Assembly (NCBI RefSeq): GCF_000024605.1
Contig: NC_013385.1
Coordinates: 558,001-622,000, forward strand
Direction: 5' to 3'
DNA: 64,000 nucleotides
DNA from: Ammonifex degensii KC4
Lineage (GTDB): Bacteria; Bacillota; Desulfotomaculia; Desulfotomaculales; Ammonificaceae
The position numbers were made by a program, and so were the translations under genes. This document shows, in pieces, positions 43,634 to 54,597 of the stretch (position 1 is its first letter; the number at the start of each line of letters is the position of its first letter). The notes below the pieces were generated by a model, which was not told where the DNA came from, did no database searches, and worked only from the letters and a program-made list of their open reading frames with translations.

Positions 43634-44167
43634 GTGCGTTTGGAAGGAACTACCATAGTAGCGGTGCGCCGCAACGGGCGTACCGCCATGGCGGGCGACG
43701 GGCAGGTGACCCTGGCGCAGAACACGGTTATCAAGCACAATGCTCGCAAGGTGCGTCGCCTTTATCAGGGGCGGGTGCTGGCCGGATTTGCCGGGAGTGT
43801 GGCCGATGCCCTCACCCTTTTTGAGTGCTTCGAATCTAAGATAGAAGAGGCGCAGGGAAACCTTTTGCGGGCGGCGGTGAACTTGGCCAAAGAGTGGCGC
43901 ACCGACCGGAGGTTCGAACGCTTGGAGGCTCTTCTGGTGGTAGCGGACACTGAGCATCTACTCCTCATCACCGGTGGGGGTGAGGTGTTGGAGCCCGACG
44001 ACGGCATCGTGGCGGTGGGTTCGGGCGGACCCTTTGCCCTGGCGGCGGCGCGGGCTCTTCTTCACCACACCGACTACGACGCTGCCACCATTGCCCGCGA
44101 GGCTTTGCGCATAGCCGCCTCCATCTGCGTCTACACCAACGAAAACATTGTGGTGGAGGAGATATAA
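43634..44167 (+). CDS. hslV: ATP-dependent protease proteolytic subunit HslV
   Basis: A 177-residue HslV (ClpQ). After a five-residue leader (VRLEG) comes the mature N-terminus [20 protein letters not shown] with the catalytic threonine; [20 protein letters not shown] and the ending [14 protein letters not shown] are family hallmarks. With HslU it forms a proteasome-like protease. The GTG at 43634 has AAAGGAGGGGG upstream, and this ribosome site lies immediately outside the IS element. An open frame running from inside the IS is not the real start. Confidence 0.95.
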   Translation: MRLEGTTIVAVRRNGRTAMAGDGQVTLAQNTVIKHNARKVRRLYQGRVLAGFAGSVADALTLFECFESKIEEAQGNLLRAAVNLAKEWRTDRRFERLEALLVVADTEHLLLITGGGEVLEPDDGIVAVGSGGPFALAAARALLHHTDYDAATIAREALRIAASICVYTNENIVVEEI

Positions 44168-44170
44168 GTC

Positions 44171-45562
44171 ATGGAGGATCTGACGCCCAGGCAAATAGTG
44201 GCGGAACTCGATAAATATATCGTGGGACAGGAAGAGGCCAAGCGGGCCGTGGCCATAGCCCTGCGCAACCGCTACCGGCGAAGCCTTTTGCCGCCGGAGC
44301 TGCGGGACGAGGTCATGCCCAAGAATATCCTTATGATAGGCCCCACCGGGGTGGGTAAGACGGAGATCGCCCGCCGCCTGGCCCGGCTGGTGAGGGCTCC
44401 TTTCGTCAAGGTGGAGGCTACCAAATTTACCGAGATAGGTTACGTGGGTCGGGACGTCGAGGCCATGGTGCGGGATCTAGTAGAGACGGCGGTGCGCATG
44501 GTCAAGCAGGAAAAGATGGCGGCGGTGGAGGACAAGGCCCAGGAGCTGGCCATAGAGCGGCTGGTGGAGATCCTGGTCCCTGCCCCAGCAGCGCCTGCTC
44601 GCAACCCTCTGGAGCTGCTCTTCGGCTACTCCCGCCCAGCAGAGGGGATGGGGGCAGAGGAGAGGAGGGCAGCGGAGGAGTTGGCCTACCGGCGGCAAGT
44701 GGTGCGGGAGCGGCTGCTGCGGGGGGAGCTGGAGGACGAGTACGTGGAGATCGAGGTGGAGGACCGGAGCACTCCCTTCCTAGAAATCTTCTCGGCGGCC
44801 GGGGTGGAAGAGATGGGGATCAACCTCCAGGACTTTATGGGCAACCTCTTCCCTCCCCGCAAGAAGAGAAGGAGGGTGAAGGTTAAGGAGGCACGGCGCT
44901 ACTTGGCCCAGCAAGAGGCGGCCAAGCTCATCGACATGGAGGAGGTTACTGCCGAGGCCATAAAGCGGGCGGAGGAGCACGGCATCATCTTCATCGACGA
45001 GATAGACAAGATAGCCGGCAAAGAGATAGGGCCGGGGCCCGACGTCTCCCGGGCAGGCGTTCAGCGCGACATTCTACCCATTGTAGAGGGCTCCACCGTG
45101 CCGACCAAGTACGGCCCGGTGAAGACCGATCACATCCTGTTCATAGCGGCCGGGGCTTTTCACACGGCCAAGCCCTCTGACCTCATACCCGAGCTGCAGG
45201 GGCGCTTCCCCATCCGGGTAGAGCTTAAGCCCCTCACGCGGGAGGACTTCCTTCAGATCCTCACCGAACCGGCCAACGCCCTTATCCGCCAGTACCAGGC
45301 CTTGCTGGCCACCGAGGGGGTAAAGCTGGAGTTTACCCCCGACGCCTTGCAGGCCGTGGCGGACATTGCCTACACGGTGAACGAGCAGACGGAAAACATA
45401 GGGGCGAGGCGCCTGCATACGGTAATGGAGAAACTCATAGAAGACATTTCCTTCGCGGCCCCGGAGATGAAAGGGCAGGAGATAGTGATAGATGCCGATT
45501 ACGTGCGCCGGAAACTGGAGCCCATAGTCAAGCGGGAGGACCTGAGCCGATACATCTTGTGA
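44171..45562 (+). CDS. hslU: HslUV protease ATPase subunit HslU
   Basis: A 463-residue AAA+ unfoldase: Walker [18 protein letters not shown] (about residue 57), a charged intermediate I domain (about 110-245), Walker [12 protein letters not shown] (about 275) and the C-terminal tail [10 protein letters not shown] that docks into HslV. ATG start three bases after hslV. In many Firmicutes codY follows; here the next gene is rpsB, with its own promoter. Confidence 0.97.
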   Translation: MEDLTPRQIVAELDKYIVGQEEAKRAVAIALRNRYRRSLLPPELRDEVMPKNILMIGPTGVGKTEIARRLARLVRAPFVKVEATKFTEIGYVGRDVEAMVRDLVETAVRMVKQEKMAAVEDKAQELAIERLVEILVPAPAAPARNPLELLFGYSRPAEGMGAEERRAAEELAYRRQVVRERLLRGELEDEYVEIEVEDRSTPFLEIFSAAGVEEMGINLQDFMGNLFPPRKKRRRVKVKEARRYLAQQEAAKLIDMEEVTAEAIKRAEEHGIIFIDEIDKIAGKEIGPGPDVSRAGVQRDILPIVEGSTVPTKYGPVKTDHILFIAAGAFHTAKPSDLIPELQGRFPIRVELKPLTREDFLQILTEPANALIRQYQALLATEGVKLEFTPDALQAVADIAYTVNEQTENIGARRLHTVMEKLIEDISFAAPEMKGQEIVIDADYVRRKLEPIVKREDLSRYIL

Positions 45563-45564
45563 GC

Positions 45565-45593
45565 TTGCGCCCCCCAAAGTGGCATGGTAAAAT
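45565..45593 (+). promoter_or_regulatory. Promoter of the rpsB operon
   Basis: -35 TTGCGC (45565-45570), 17-base spacer, -10 TAAAAT (45588-45593) with a TGG extension. The predicted start near 45600 gives a leader of about 125 bases that includes a hairpin built on CCGCT/AGCGG (45650-45668 region), possibly used for S2 autoregulation. Confidence 0.6.
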
Positions 45594-45726
45594 GGGGTTT
45601 GGCGTTCTGCCAGGTTTTAAAACGCACGTCGCCCGACTTGCGGGAGGGTGCCGCTTCTTCAAAGAGCGGTTTCCCGGAAGAATGAAGGCGGCGGAGGAAA
45701 AACCAACGGGGGAAGGAGGTGGAAAA

Positions 45727-46458
45727 GTGGCCATAGTTACGATGAAGCAGTTGCTCGAGGCGGGCGTGCACTTCGGTCACCAGACCAGGCGCTGGAACCC
45801 CAAGATGGCCCCCTATATCTTCACCGACCGTAACGGGATCTACATCATCGACCTGCAGAAGACCCTAAAGAAGCTGGAGGAAGCCTACTACTTCGTCCGC
45901 GATCTGGCTGCCCAGGGAGGAACCATCCTCTTCGTGGGCACCAAGCGGCAGGCGCAGCAGACCATTGAGGAAGAGGCCACCCGTTGCGGTATGTTCTTCG
46001 TCAACCAGCGGTGGCTGGGGGGCATGCTTACCAACTTCCAGACCATAAAGAGGCGCATCGAGCGCCTGCGGGAGCTGGAGGAGATGGAGGCCAACGGCGA
46101 GATAGACCTCAGGCCCCGCAAGGAGGCCATGCGCCTGCGCAAGGAAAAGGAGAAGCTGGAGAAGTACTTCCGCGGGGTTAAGAACATGCACTCGCTCCCC
46201 TCGGCCCTCTTCGTGGTGGATCCGCGCAAAGAAAAGATAGCTGTGGCGGAGGCCCGCAAGAAGGGCATACCTATAGTCGCCATCGTGGACACCAACTGCG
46301 ACCCGGACGAGATCGACTATGTCATCCCGGGTAACGACGACGCTATCCGGGCCATCCGGCTCATAACCAGCAAGATAGCGGACGCCGTGATCGAGGGGCG
46401 AGAAGGAGTAGTGGCAGAGCCCGCTCCGGAAGAGGCGGAAGAAGAAATAGTCGGCTAA
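45727..46458 (+). CDS. rpsB: 30S ribosomal protein S2
   Basis: A 243-residue S2 with standard opening [20 protein letters not shown] and the motif [22 protein letters not shown] start chosen over an upstream open frame because GGAAGGAGGTGG precedes it and the protein family begins here. Shares the conserved rpsB-tsf-pyrH-frr order; a hairpin lies between rpsB and tsf. Confidence 0.97.
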   Translation: MAIVTMKQLLEAGVHFGHQTRRWNPKMAPYIFTDRNGIYIIDLQKTLKKLEEAYYFVRDLAAQGGTILFVGTKRQAQQTIEEEATRCGMFFVNQRWLGGMLTNFQTIKRRIERLRELEEMEANGEIDLRPRKEAMRLRKEKEKLEKYFRGVKNMHSLPSALFVVDPRKEKIAVAEARKKGIPIVAIVDTNCDPDEIDYVIPGNDDAIRAIRLITSKIADAVIEGREGVVAEPAPEEAEEEIVG

Positions 46459-46460
46459 AA

Positions 46461-46490
46461 AGAGGGGGGCTTGGCCCCCTCTATCTATTT
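46461..46490 (+). terminator. Terminator/attenuator between rpsB and tsf
   Basis: AGAGGGGG (46461-46468) pairs with CCCCCTCT (46475-46482) around a 6-base loop, followed by ATCTATTT. The weak T tract suggests partial termination, leaving more S2 than EF-Ts message. Confidence 0.65.
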
Positions 46491-46528
46491 AAACTCGCAA
46501 CTTTACGGGAAAAGGAGGTTTCAAGGTT

Positions 46529-48437
<1,909 letters not shown>

Positions 48438-48438
48438 G

Positions 48439-48663
48439 ATGCTAACGGAAGTGCTTGGCTGGCAGCTGGCGGAGGCGAAAGAGTGGCTGGAAGCGCAAGG
48501 CTGGCGGATTACGGTCCGCTCTACCCTGGCTCCCCGGGCGGAAGAACAAGGGGAGGCTAGAGTGGTGCGGGTAAAGGTAACGGGGCCCCAGCAGGCGGAA
48601 TTGACAGTGGCCTACGTGCCGCACCGCCCCTGTCCCTTCTGTGAGGAGGAAGGCAATACTTAA
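48439..48663 (+). CDS. Small uncharacterised protein, weakly PASTA-like
   Basis: A 74-residue protein between frr and uppS. The pattern GWQLAEAKEWLEAQGWRITV followed by a beta-rich stretch (ARVVRVKVTGPQQAELTVAYV) resembles a single PASTA-type unit, and the C-terminus has a CPFC pair (residues ~66-69) that could bind metal. No signal peptide or membrane segment. It starts one base after frr and its stop overlaps the uppS start, so it is cotranslated with essential genes. I do not recognise a named family. Confidence 0.6.
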   Translation: MLTEVLGWQLAEAKEWLEAQGWRITVRSTLAPRAEEQGEARVVRVKVTGPQQAELTVAYVPHRPCPFCEEEGNT

Positions 48664-49457
48664 TGCCCAACCCGGTAAAACGGCAGTTGGTGGGTAATTC
48701 GGAAGAACTGCCCCGGAATGAAAAAGAGCTTTTAGCTCTCATACGACCGGAGGCCCTGCCCCGGCATGTGGCCGTTATCATGGACGGTAACGGGCGCTGG
48801 GCCGCGCAGAGGGGGCTTCCGCGCTCCGCCGGCCACCAGGCAGGAATCGAGACTTTGAGGCGGGTAGTGGAGCTTTGTGGTGAACTGGGCATTCCTATCC
48901 TTTCGGCCTATGCCTTTTCCACCGAGAACTGGCGCCGCCCCCCGGAAGAGGTAAACTTCCTCATGAACCTCTTCGTGGAGTACGCCGCTCGGGAGATCGA
49001 AGAGCTGCGGGAAAAAGGGGTTAGGGTGAAGGTGATAGGCTGCCGTTCGGAGTTACCGCCGGCAGTACTGGCGGCGGCCGAGCGGCTGGAGAGGGAGACG
49101 GCACAGGGAGAACGCCTCCTGCTCAATCTGGCGGTTAACTACGGTGCCCGCAGGGAAATAGTGGACGCAGTACGCGCCATCGCCCGCAAGGTCCGTGCAG
49201 GGGAGTTGGAACCGGAGGAAATCGACGAGGATACAGTGGCGGCCCACCTTTACACGGCGGGGCTGCCCGATCCCGATCTGCTCATCCGCCCTGCCGGGGA
49301 GATGCGGGTTAGCAATTTCCTCCTCTGGCAGCTAGCCTACACGGAGCTTTACGTAACCCCGGTCTTCTGGCCCGACTTCAGCAGGGTGGACTTCCTGCAA
49401 GCTCTGGTGGCCTACCAGCGCCGGGAACGGCGCTTCGGGGGCCTGAAAATGAGTTAG
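48663..49457 (+). CDS. uppS: Isoprenyl transferase (undecaprenyl diphosphate synthase)
   Basis: A 264-residue cis-prenyltransferase: catalytic MDGNGRWAAQRGLPRSAGH (about residues 40-58), LSAYAFSTENWRRP (about 80-93) and the C-terminal LIRPAGEMRVSNFLLWQLAY. It builds the C55 lipid carrier for cell-wall precursors. The ~35-residue N-terminal region is longer than in many homologues. Overlaps the preceding small gene by one base. Confidence 0.95.
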   Translation: MPNPVKRQLVGNSEELPRNEKELLALIRPEALPRHVAVIMDGNGRWAAQRGLPRSAGHQAGIETLRRVVELCGELGIPILSAYAFSTENWRRPPEEVNFLMNLFVEYAAREIEELREKGVRVKVIGCRSELPPAVLAAAERLERETAQGERLLLNLAVNYGARREIVDAVRAIARKVRAGELEPEEIDEDTVAAHLYTAGLPDPDLLIRPAGEMRVSNFLLWQLAYTELYVTPVFWPDFSRVDFLQALVAYQRRERRFGGLKMS

Positions 49458-49472
49458 GTACGGAGGAGTTGC

Positions 49473-50255
49473 ATGTCTTTACCGCGGGAACTCGGCTTGC
49501 GCGTCCTAAGCGCGGTCCTGGGAGCTCCGCTCATCCTGCTTTTGGGTTGGTGGGGTAACTGGCCCTTCTTTCTCTTCCTGGCCCTGCTTTACCTGCTGGG
49601 CCTGCGGGAGATGGCCCTGCTCTTGAGAATACCTCCGCTCTGGCCATGGGTTAATTCCGTTTTCTTCATCTGGGCGGCCCGACTGGGGAAGCCGGATTAT
49701 GAGCTTGCCATCCTGCCCGCGGCCATATGTACCGCCGTGGCTCTGGTATTTCTTTTTCCCCGCTTTTCTCCCCGGGAAGCAGCAGCCACCTTTTTCTCCA
49801 GTACCTATCTTTCCTTTCTGTTCTTTCCTTTCTTTCTTCGCTCCTTACCCGATGGCTGGTGCTGGCTCCTCTTTCTTCTGCTGATTACCTGGACTTTCGA
49901 CACGGTAGCCTACTTCACCGGCCGTTTCTGGGGCAGGCGCCGCCTGGTTGCGCACCTTAGCCCCGGCAAGACGGTAGAAGGGTCAGTGGGAGGGCTTTTG
50001 GCCAGCGGGTGTCTTTCTTTGCTCTTCACCCCCTGGTTTGGTCTTTCTCCTTTGAGTCTCTTTCTCCTGGGCTCAGGGGTGGGGGTGGCGGCGCAGCTCG
50101 GCGATCTCGTCCTTTCGGCCGTGAAGCGGGCCAGCAATAAAAAGGATGCCGGCAGCCTCATACCGGGGCACGGCGGCATCCTCGACCGCTTTGACAGCCT
50201 GTGCCTCTCTGCCCCTCTGGTCTACTACTTCGCCTCCTGGCACCTGGGGGGATAG
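49473..50255 (+). CDS. cdsA: Phosphatidate cytidylyltransferase
   Basis: A 260-residue, strongly hydrophobic CdsA with the C-terminal signature SAVKRASNKKDAGSLIPGHG followed by GILDRFDSL. It makes CDP-diacylglycerol from phosphatidate and CTP in the membrane. ATG start after CGGAGGAG. Standard position behind uppS. Confidence 0.95.
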   Translation: MSLPRELGLRVLSAVLGAPLILLLGWWGNWPFFLFLALLYLLGLREMALLLRIPPLWPWVNSVFFIWAARLGKPDYELAILPAAICTAVALVFLFPRFSPREAAATFFSSTYLSFLFFPFFLRSLPDGWCWLLFLLLITWTFDTVAYFTGRFWGRRRLVAHLSPGKTVEGSVGGLLASGCLSLLFTPWFGLSPLSLFLLGSGVGVAAQLGDLVLSAVKRASNKKDAGSLIPGHGGILDRFDSLCLSAPLVYYFASWHLGG

Positions 50256-50259
50256 GGTT

Positions 50260-51315
50260 TTGCCTGAATGGTGGCGGCGCCTGTGGCTGGCGGCGAGCAG
50301 TGTGGTGGCGGGAGCCATCCTGATAGCGGCTGTCCTCTGGCTTTTGCGCTACCTTCTCCCCGTTTTGCTACCCTTTCTCATCGGCGCGGTTTTGGCCTTG
50401 TTCCTCGAGCCTTTAGTCCGGCCTCTGGAACGCCGCCTACCCCGAGGGGTGGCCGTCTTTCTCGCAATGCTCCTTTTCCTTTTATTTCTAGGACTGGTAT
50501 TTACCTTGCTGGGGGTTTACCTGGCGGTAGAGCTGGGCGATTTGGCCGGTAGCATCCCAACTTACGCCCTGGAAGCACAGGGCAAGCTCTTTCAGTGGTT
50601 TAACTGGCTGCGGGAGCGCTACGGGGCCCTTCCTCCGGAGGCGGCCCGCTACCTGGAAATGACCTTGAACGCTCTGGCGGCCAGCGCCCAGAAATGGGCC
50701 GCCTCGCTGGCCACATCCCTCATCTCCTTCTTCGGCGCCGTTCCCGGTTTCTTCCTCATAGTCTTCGTGAGCTTCCTGGCCACCTACTTCATCGGGCGTG
50801 ACCGGTACCTGCTGGAGAGTTGGTGGCAGCGCCTCTGGCCCCAGCCCTGGGGGGAAACCTCTTTAAACCTCTTGCGGCGCACCTCCACCGCCTTCTGGGG
50901 ATACCTCAAGGCTCAGTTCTTCCTCGTTTCTCTGACAGCGCTGGTGACCACCATAGGGCTCTGGCTGAGCGGCGTCAAATACGCTTTGACCTTGGGGCTT
51001 TTGACTGGTCTTCTGGACCTTCTGCCCGTCTTGGGACCGAGCACCCTTTTCTTACCCTGGATCGCCTACTCCTTCTTCACCGGGTGCGTTCCCTTAGGTA
51101 TCAAGTTATCTCTTGTTTACGGTGCCACCTTCATCATAAGGCAGCTGCTGGAGGCCAGGGTGGTGGCCTTTACTTTAGGGGCCCACCCCTTGGCGGTGCT
51201 CTTCGGCATGTACGCGGGCTTGAAGCTCATCGGTCCCGGCGGGCTGATACTTGGCCCCGTCACGGTCATCGTGATCCAGGCCCTCTACCGGGCCTGGCAG
51301 ACTTCCCGCGACTGA
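50260..51315 (+). CDS. ytvI: YtvI-type sporulation membrane protein (AI-2E transporter superfamily)
   Basis: A 351-residue membrane protein of the AI-2E/PerM superfamily, closest in pattern to the sporulation protein YtvI: N-terminal hydrophobic pair (residues ~10-60), central soluble stretch, a block of helices, and the C-terminal GLKLIGPGGLILGPVTVIVI. TTG start behind GGGGGATAGGG; the open frame continuing upstream lies inside cdsA and is not used. Its role in sporulation is unclear; the name rests on similarity. Confidence 0.75.
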   Translation: MPEWWRRLWLAASSVVAGAILIAAVLWLLRYLLPVLLPFLIGAVLALFLEPLVRPLERRLPRGVAVFLAMLLFLLFLGLVFTLLGVYLAVELGDLAGSIPTYALEAQGKLFQWFNWLRERYGALPPEAARYLEMTLNALAASAQKWAASLATSLISFFGAVPGFFLIVFVSFLATYFIGRDRYLLESWWQRLWPQPWGETSLNLLRRTSTAFWGYLKAQFFLVSLTALVTTIGLWLSGVKYALTLGLLTGLLDLLPVLGPSTLFLPWIAYSFFTGCVPLGIKLSLVYGATFIIRQLLEARVVAFTLGAHPLAVLFGMYAGLKLIGPGGLILGPVTVIVIQALYRAWQTSRD

Positions 51316-51340
51316 AGGTTTGCGAGGGGGTAAAGATCCT

Positions 51341-52495
51341 GTGCGCGAGCTGGTGGTTTTAGGCAGTACCGGGTCCATAGGCAGGCAGACCCTAGAAGTG
51401 GTGCAACTTTTCCCGGAACGCTTTCGGGTGAAAGGATTGGCGGCAGGGAAGAACTGGAAGCTTTTGCGGGAGCAGGTGCTATCCTTTCGCCCCGAAGCGG
51501 TGGCCCTGGCCGGCGAAGAGGAAGCGCGGTTACTGGCGGAGTCGCTTCCTCCGGAGTTTCGCCCGTCCATCTTCTGGGGGGAGGAAGGGCTCGAGCATCT
51601 GGCTTCCTGGCCGGGGACGGATACGGTGCTGGTAGCGGTCACCGGGGCGGCGGGCTGGAAGCCCACTCTGGCGGCCATAAAAGCTGGTAAAAGAATAGCC
51701 CTGGCCAATAAAGAAACCCTGGTGGTGGCCGGGGAGATCGTGGTGCGGGAAGCACAAAGAAGGGGTACGCCTATTTTGCCGGTGGACAGCGAGCACGCTG
51801 CCATATGGCAGTGCCTGGAAGGAAGAAAAGGGGTGAAGAGGATAATCCTCACGGCCTCTGGGGGACCTTTTCGAGAATATTCCCTGGAAGAACTGGCTAA
51901 AGTTCGGCCAGCAGAGGCGCTGCGCCACCCCACCTGGCGCATGGGGCCCAAGATAACGGTGGACTCAGCCACCCTCATGAACAAGGGGTTGGAGGTTATC
52001 GAAGCCCATTGGCTCTTCGGTCTGGAGTATGATAAGATTAAGGTACTAATTCACCCCCAGAGCATCGTGCATGGCCTGGTAGAGTTTATCGACGGAACCT
52101 GGCTGGGAGCCATGAGTGTGACCGATATGCGCTTGCCCATCCTCTACGCCCTTAGTTACCCCGAGAGGATGGCCACTGAGCTTTTCCCCCTGGATTTGGC
52201 CCGGGTGGGGACCTTAACCTTCACCGAGCCCGATTATGAGCGCTTTCCTTGCCTCGGCCTGGCCATAGAGGCGGGGAAGATCGGCGGGACCATGCCGGCG
52301 GTGCTCAATGCCGCCAACGAAGTGGCGGTGGCGGCTTTTCTAGAGGAGAGACTTCCCTTCCTGGGCATCCCGGCAGTGGTGGAAGAAGTGATGAGGCGCC
52401 ACCAGGTGGTCAAGGATCTTTCTCTGGAGGCCATCGAAGAAGCCGATGCCTGGGCGCGTAAGGAAGCGGAGGCGCTGATAAAACGGTGGGGATAG
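51341..52495 (+). CDS. dxr: 1-deoxy-D-xylulose-5-phosphate reductoisomerase
   Basis: A 384-residue DXR: NADPH-binding VVLGSTGSIGRQTLEVV at the N-terminus, ALANKETLVVAGEIV (about 117), VDSEHAAIWQCLEG (about 148) and KITVDSATLMNKGLEVIEAH (about 206). Second step of the MEP isoprenoid pathway; ispG lies two genes downstream. GTG start follows GCGAGGGGG. Overlaps rseP by ten bases. Confidence 0.95.
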   Translation: MRELVVLGSTGSIGRQTLEVVQLFPERFRVKGLAAGKNWKLLREQVLSFRPEAVALAGEEEARLLAESLPPEFRPSIFWGEEGLEHLASWPGTDTVLVAVTGAAGWKPTLAAIKAGKRIALANKETLVVAGEIVVREAQRRGTPILPVDSEHAAIWQCLEGRKGVKRIILTASGGPFREYSLEELAKVRPAEALRHPTWRMGPKITVDSATLMNKGLEVIEAHWLFGLEYDKIKVLIHPQSIVHGLVEFIDGTWLGAMSVTDMRLPILYALSYPERMATELFPLDLARVGTLTFTEPDYERFPCLGLAIEAGKIGGTMPAVLNAANEVAVAAFLEERLPFLGIPAVVEEVMRRHQVVKDLSLEAIEEADAWARKEAEALIKRWG

Positions 52496-53529
52496 TCTTA
52501 ACCATCCTGGCGGTAATTTTTGTTTTCGGGCTCATCATTTTCATCCACGAGGCGGGGCACTTTCTGGCCGCCCGCCTGGTGGGAGTAGGCGTTTACGAGT
52601 TTAGCCTGGGCTTCGGCCCCCGGCTGGGGGGGTTTAAGCGCCACAAGACCGAGTACAACTTGCGCCTGGTACCCTTAGGGGGATACGTCCGGCTGGTGGG
52701 GATGGACCCGGAGGACAAAGAGCGGGAGGCCCCTTATAGCTTCGCCCGCAAGCCGGTCTGGAGCCGCATGCTAGTGATCCTAGCGGGGCCCTTCATGAAC
52801 TTTTTCCTGGCCGTGCTTATGCTGGCCATAGTTTTTTTCTGGCAGGGTATACCGGTGGCTACCACCCGCATCGCTGAAGTTCTGCCCCACTACCCAGCGG
52901 CAGCAGCGGGATTTAAGCCCGGGGACCGCATCGTGGCCATAGACGGGCAACCGGTCAACTCCTGGAAGGAGATAGCTAAGATCATCGGGAGCGGCCCCTC
53001 CCAGGAGAGAACTATCACGGTGGAAAGGGACGGAAAGTTTATTAACCTGGTGGTGAGCCCGCAGCCGGACGAGACGGGCAAGAACAAGATTGGCATCGTG
53101 CCGGTGGTGGTGACAGAGCACCCAGGTTTACTGGGGTCTTTGAAACAGGGCGTTGTGGCGACGGCCAACATGATAAAACTCATCTTTCTCTTCTTGGGGC
53201 ATCTCCTCCTGCACCAAGCTCCGGCCGACATAGGTGGGCCGGTGCGAATAGCGGTGGAGACGGGCAAGGTGGCTCAGATGGGGCTTTCCCCCCTACTGCA
53301 GTTCACCGCCTTTTTAAGCATCAATGTGGGCTTTTTCAACCTTCTGCCCATACCGGCTCTCGACGGGGCGCGCTTCCTCTTCCTCCTCTGGGAGGGAGTG
53401 ACTCGGCGCCCCCTCGATCCCAAGAAGGAAAACCTGGTTCACCTGGTAGGTTTCGCCCTGCTCCTTTTCCTCATCGTGGTCATCACTTACCGCGATCTGC
53501 TGCACCTGACCGGAGGGATGGGGAAGTGA
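52486..53529 (+). CDS. rseP: Site-2 protease RseP/RasP family
   Basis: A 347-residue intramembrane metalloprotease: zinc-binding FIHEAGHFLAARLVG (about residues 19-33), one PDZ domain (about 115-195, AAGFKPGDRIVAIDGQPV) and the third metal ligand in FNLLPIPALDGARFL (about 285). It cleaves membrane-bound anti-sigma factors and signal-peptide remnants. GTG start inside the end of dxr; overlaps ispG by four bases. Confidence 0.93.
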   Translation: MGIVLTILAVIFVFGLIIFIHEAGHFLAARLVGVGVYEFSLGFGPRLGGFKRHKTEYNLRLVPLGGYVRLVGMDPEDKEREAPYSFARKPVWSRMLVILAGPFMNFFLAVLMLAIVFFWQGIPVATTRIAEVLPHYPAAAAGFKPGDRIVAIDGQPVNSWKEIAKIIGSGPSQERTITVERDGKFINLVVSPQPDETGKNKIGIVPVVVTEHPGLLGSLKQGVVATANMIKLIFLFLGHLLLHQAPADIGGPVRIAVETGKVAQMGLSPLLQFTAFLSINVGFFNLLPIPALDGARFLFLLWEGVTRRPLDPKKENLVHLVGFALLLFLIVVITYRDLLHLTGGMGK

Positions 53530-54590
53530 GGCGGCTCACCCGTCCTGTGTTTTTGGGCAAGGTACAGATCGGCGGCGGGGCGCCGGTGGTGGTTCAGTCC
53601 ATGACCAAAACCCCCACCCGGGACGTCGAGCGCACGGTGGCCCAGATTCGCTCGCTGGAGGAGGCCGGCTGCGAAGTGGTCCGGGTGGCGGTGCCAGATT
53701 TAGAATCAGCCCGGGCCATCGAGAAAATAAAGGCGCGGGTTTCTCTCCCTTTGGTCGCCGATGTTCATTTCGATTACCGCCTGGCCTTAGCGGCTTTAGA
53801 AGCCGGAGCTGACGGGTTGCGACTAAACCCTGGAAACATAGGGGATAAAGAAAAGATTAGAAAAGTGGTGGACAAGGCGCGGGAGCGCCAGGTTCCCATA
53901 AGGATAGGGGTGAACGCCGGCTCGCTGGAAAAGGACCTTTACGCCAAGTACGGGGGCGTGACGGCGGAGGCCCTGGTGGAAAGCGCCTTGCGCCACGTGC
54001 GCCTGCTGGAGGAGATGGACTTCCGCTTGATAAAAATTTCCGTCAAGGCTTCCGACGTCCCCTTGACGGTCCAAGCTTACCGGCTTTTGAGTCAGAAAGT
54101 GGACTATCCCTTGCACGTGGGGATAACCGAGGCGGGTCCCGGAGACCGGGGGCTCATAAAGTCGGCCGTGGGGCTAGGGATCTTATTGGCAGAAGGAATA
54201 GGGGACACTATCCGCGTTTCCCTCACCGGCGACCCCTGCTACGAGGTCTGGGCTGCGTGGGAGATCCTCAAGGTTTTAGGACTTAGGAAGCGTGGGATAG
54301 AGCTTATTTCCTGCCCCACCTGCGGGCGCTGCGAGATAGACGTGCTTACCATAGCCACCGAGGTGGACCGGCGGCTTCGTCGGGTGACGGCACCCATCAA
54401 GGTGGCGGTCATGGGGTGCGTGGTCAACGGGCCGGGGGAGGCTCGGGAGGCCGACGTGGGCCTGGCCGGGGGACGAGGCTGGGGAGTCATCTTCCGGCAT
54501 GGTTGCCCGGTGAAGAAGGTGCCGGCCGAGCGGCTGGCAGAAGAGCTCCTGGCCACTATCAGGGAAATGGGCATAGAGGGAGTAGAATGA
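53526..54590 (+). CDS. ispG: (E)-4-hydroxy-3-methylbut-2-enyl-diphosphate synthase (flavodoxin/ferredoxin)
   Basis: A 354-residue IspG with TIM-barrel motifs [20 protein letters not shown] and [15 protein letters not shown], and the [4Fe-4S] ligands in [11 protein letters not shown] (about residues 262-272) and [16 protein letters not shown] (about 303). Seventh step of the MEP pathway. GTG start overlaps the rseP stop. Confidence 0.96.
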   Translation: MRRLTRPVFLGKVQIGGGAPVVVQSMTKTPTRDVERTVAQIRSLEEAGCEVVRVAVPDLESARAIEKIKARVSLPLVADVHFDYRLALAALEAGADGLRLNPGNIGDKEKIRKVVDKARERQVPIRIGVNAGSLEKDLYAKYGGVTAEALVESALRHVRLLEEMDFRLIKISVKASDVPLTVQAYRLLSQKVDYPLHVGITEAGPGDRGLIKSAVGLGILLAEGIGDTIRVSLTGDPCYEVWAAWEILKVLGLRKRGIELISCPTCGRCEIDVLTIATEVDRRLRRVTAPIKVAVMGCVVNGPGEAREADVGLAGGRGWGVIFRHGCPVKKVPAERLAEELLATIREMGIEGVE

Positions 54591-54597
54591 AAGGGGG

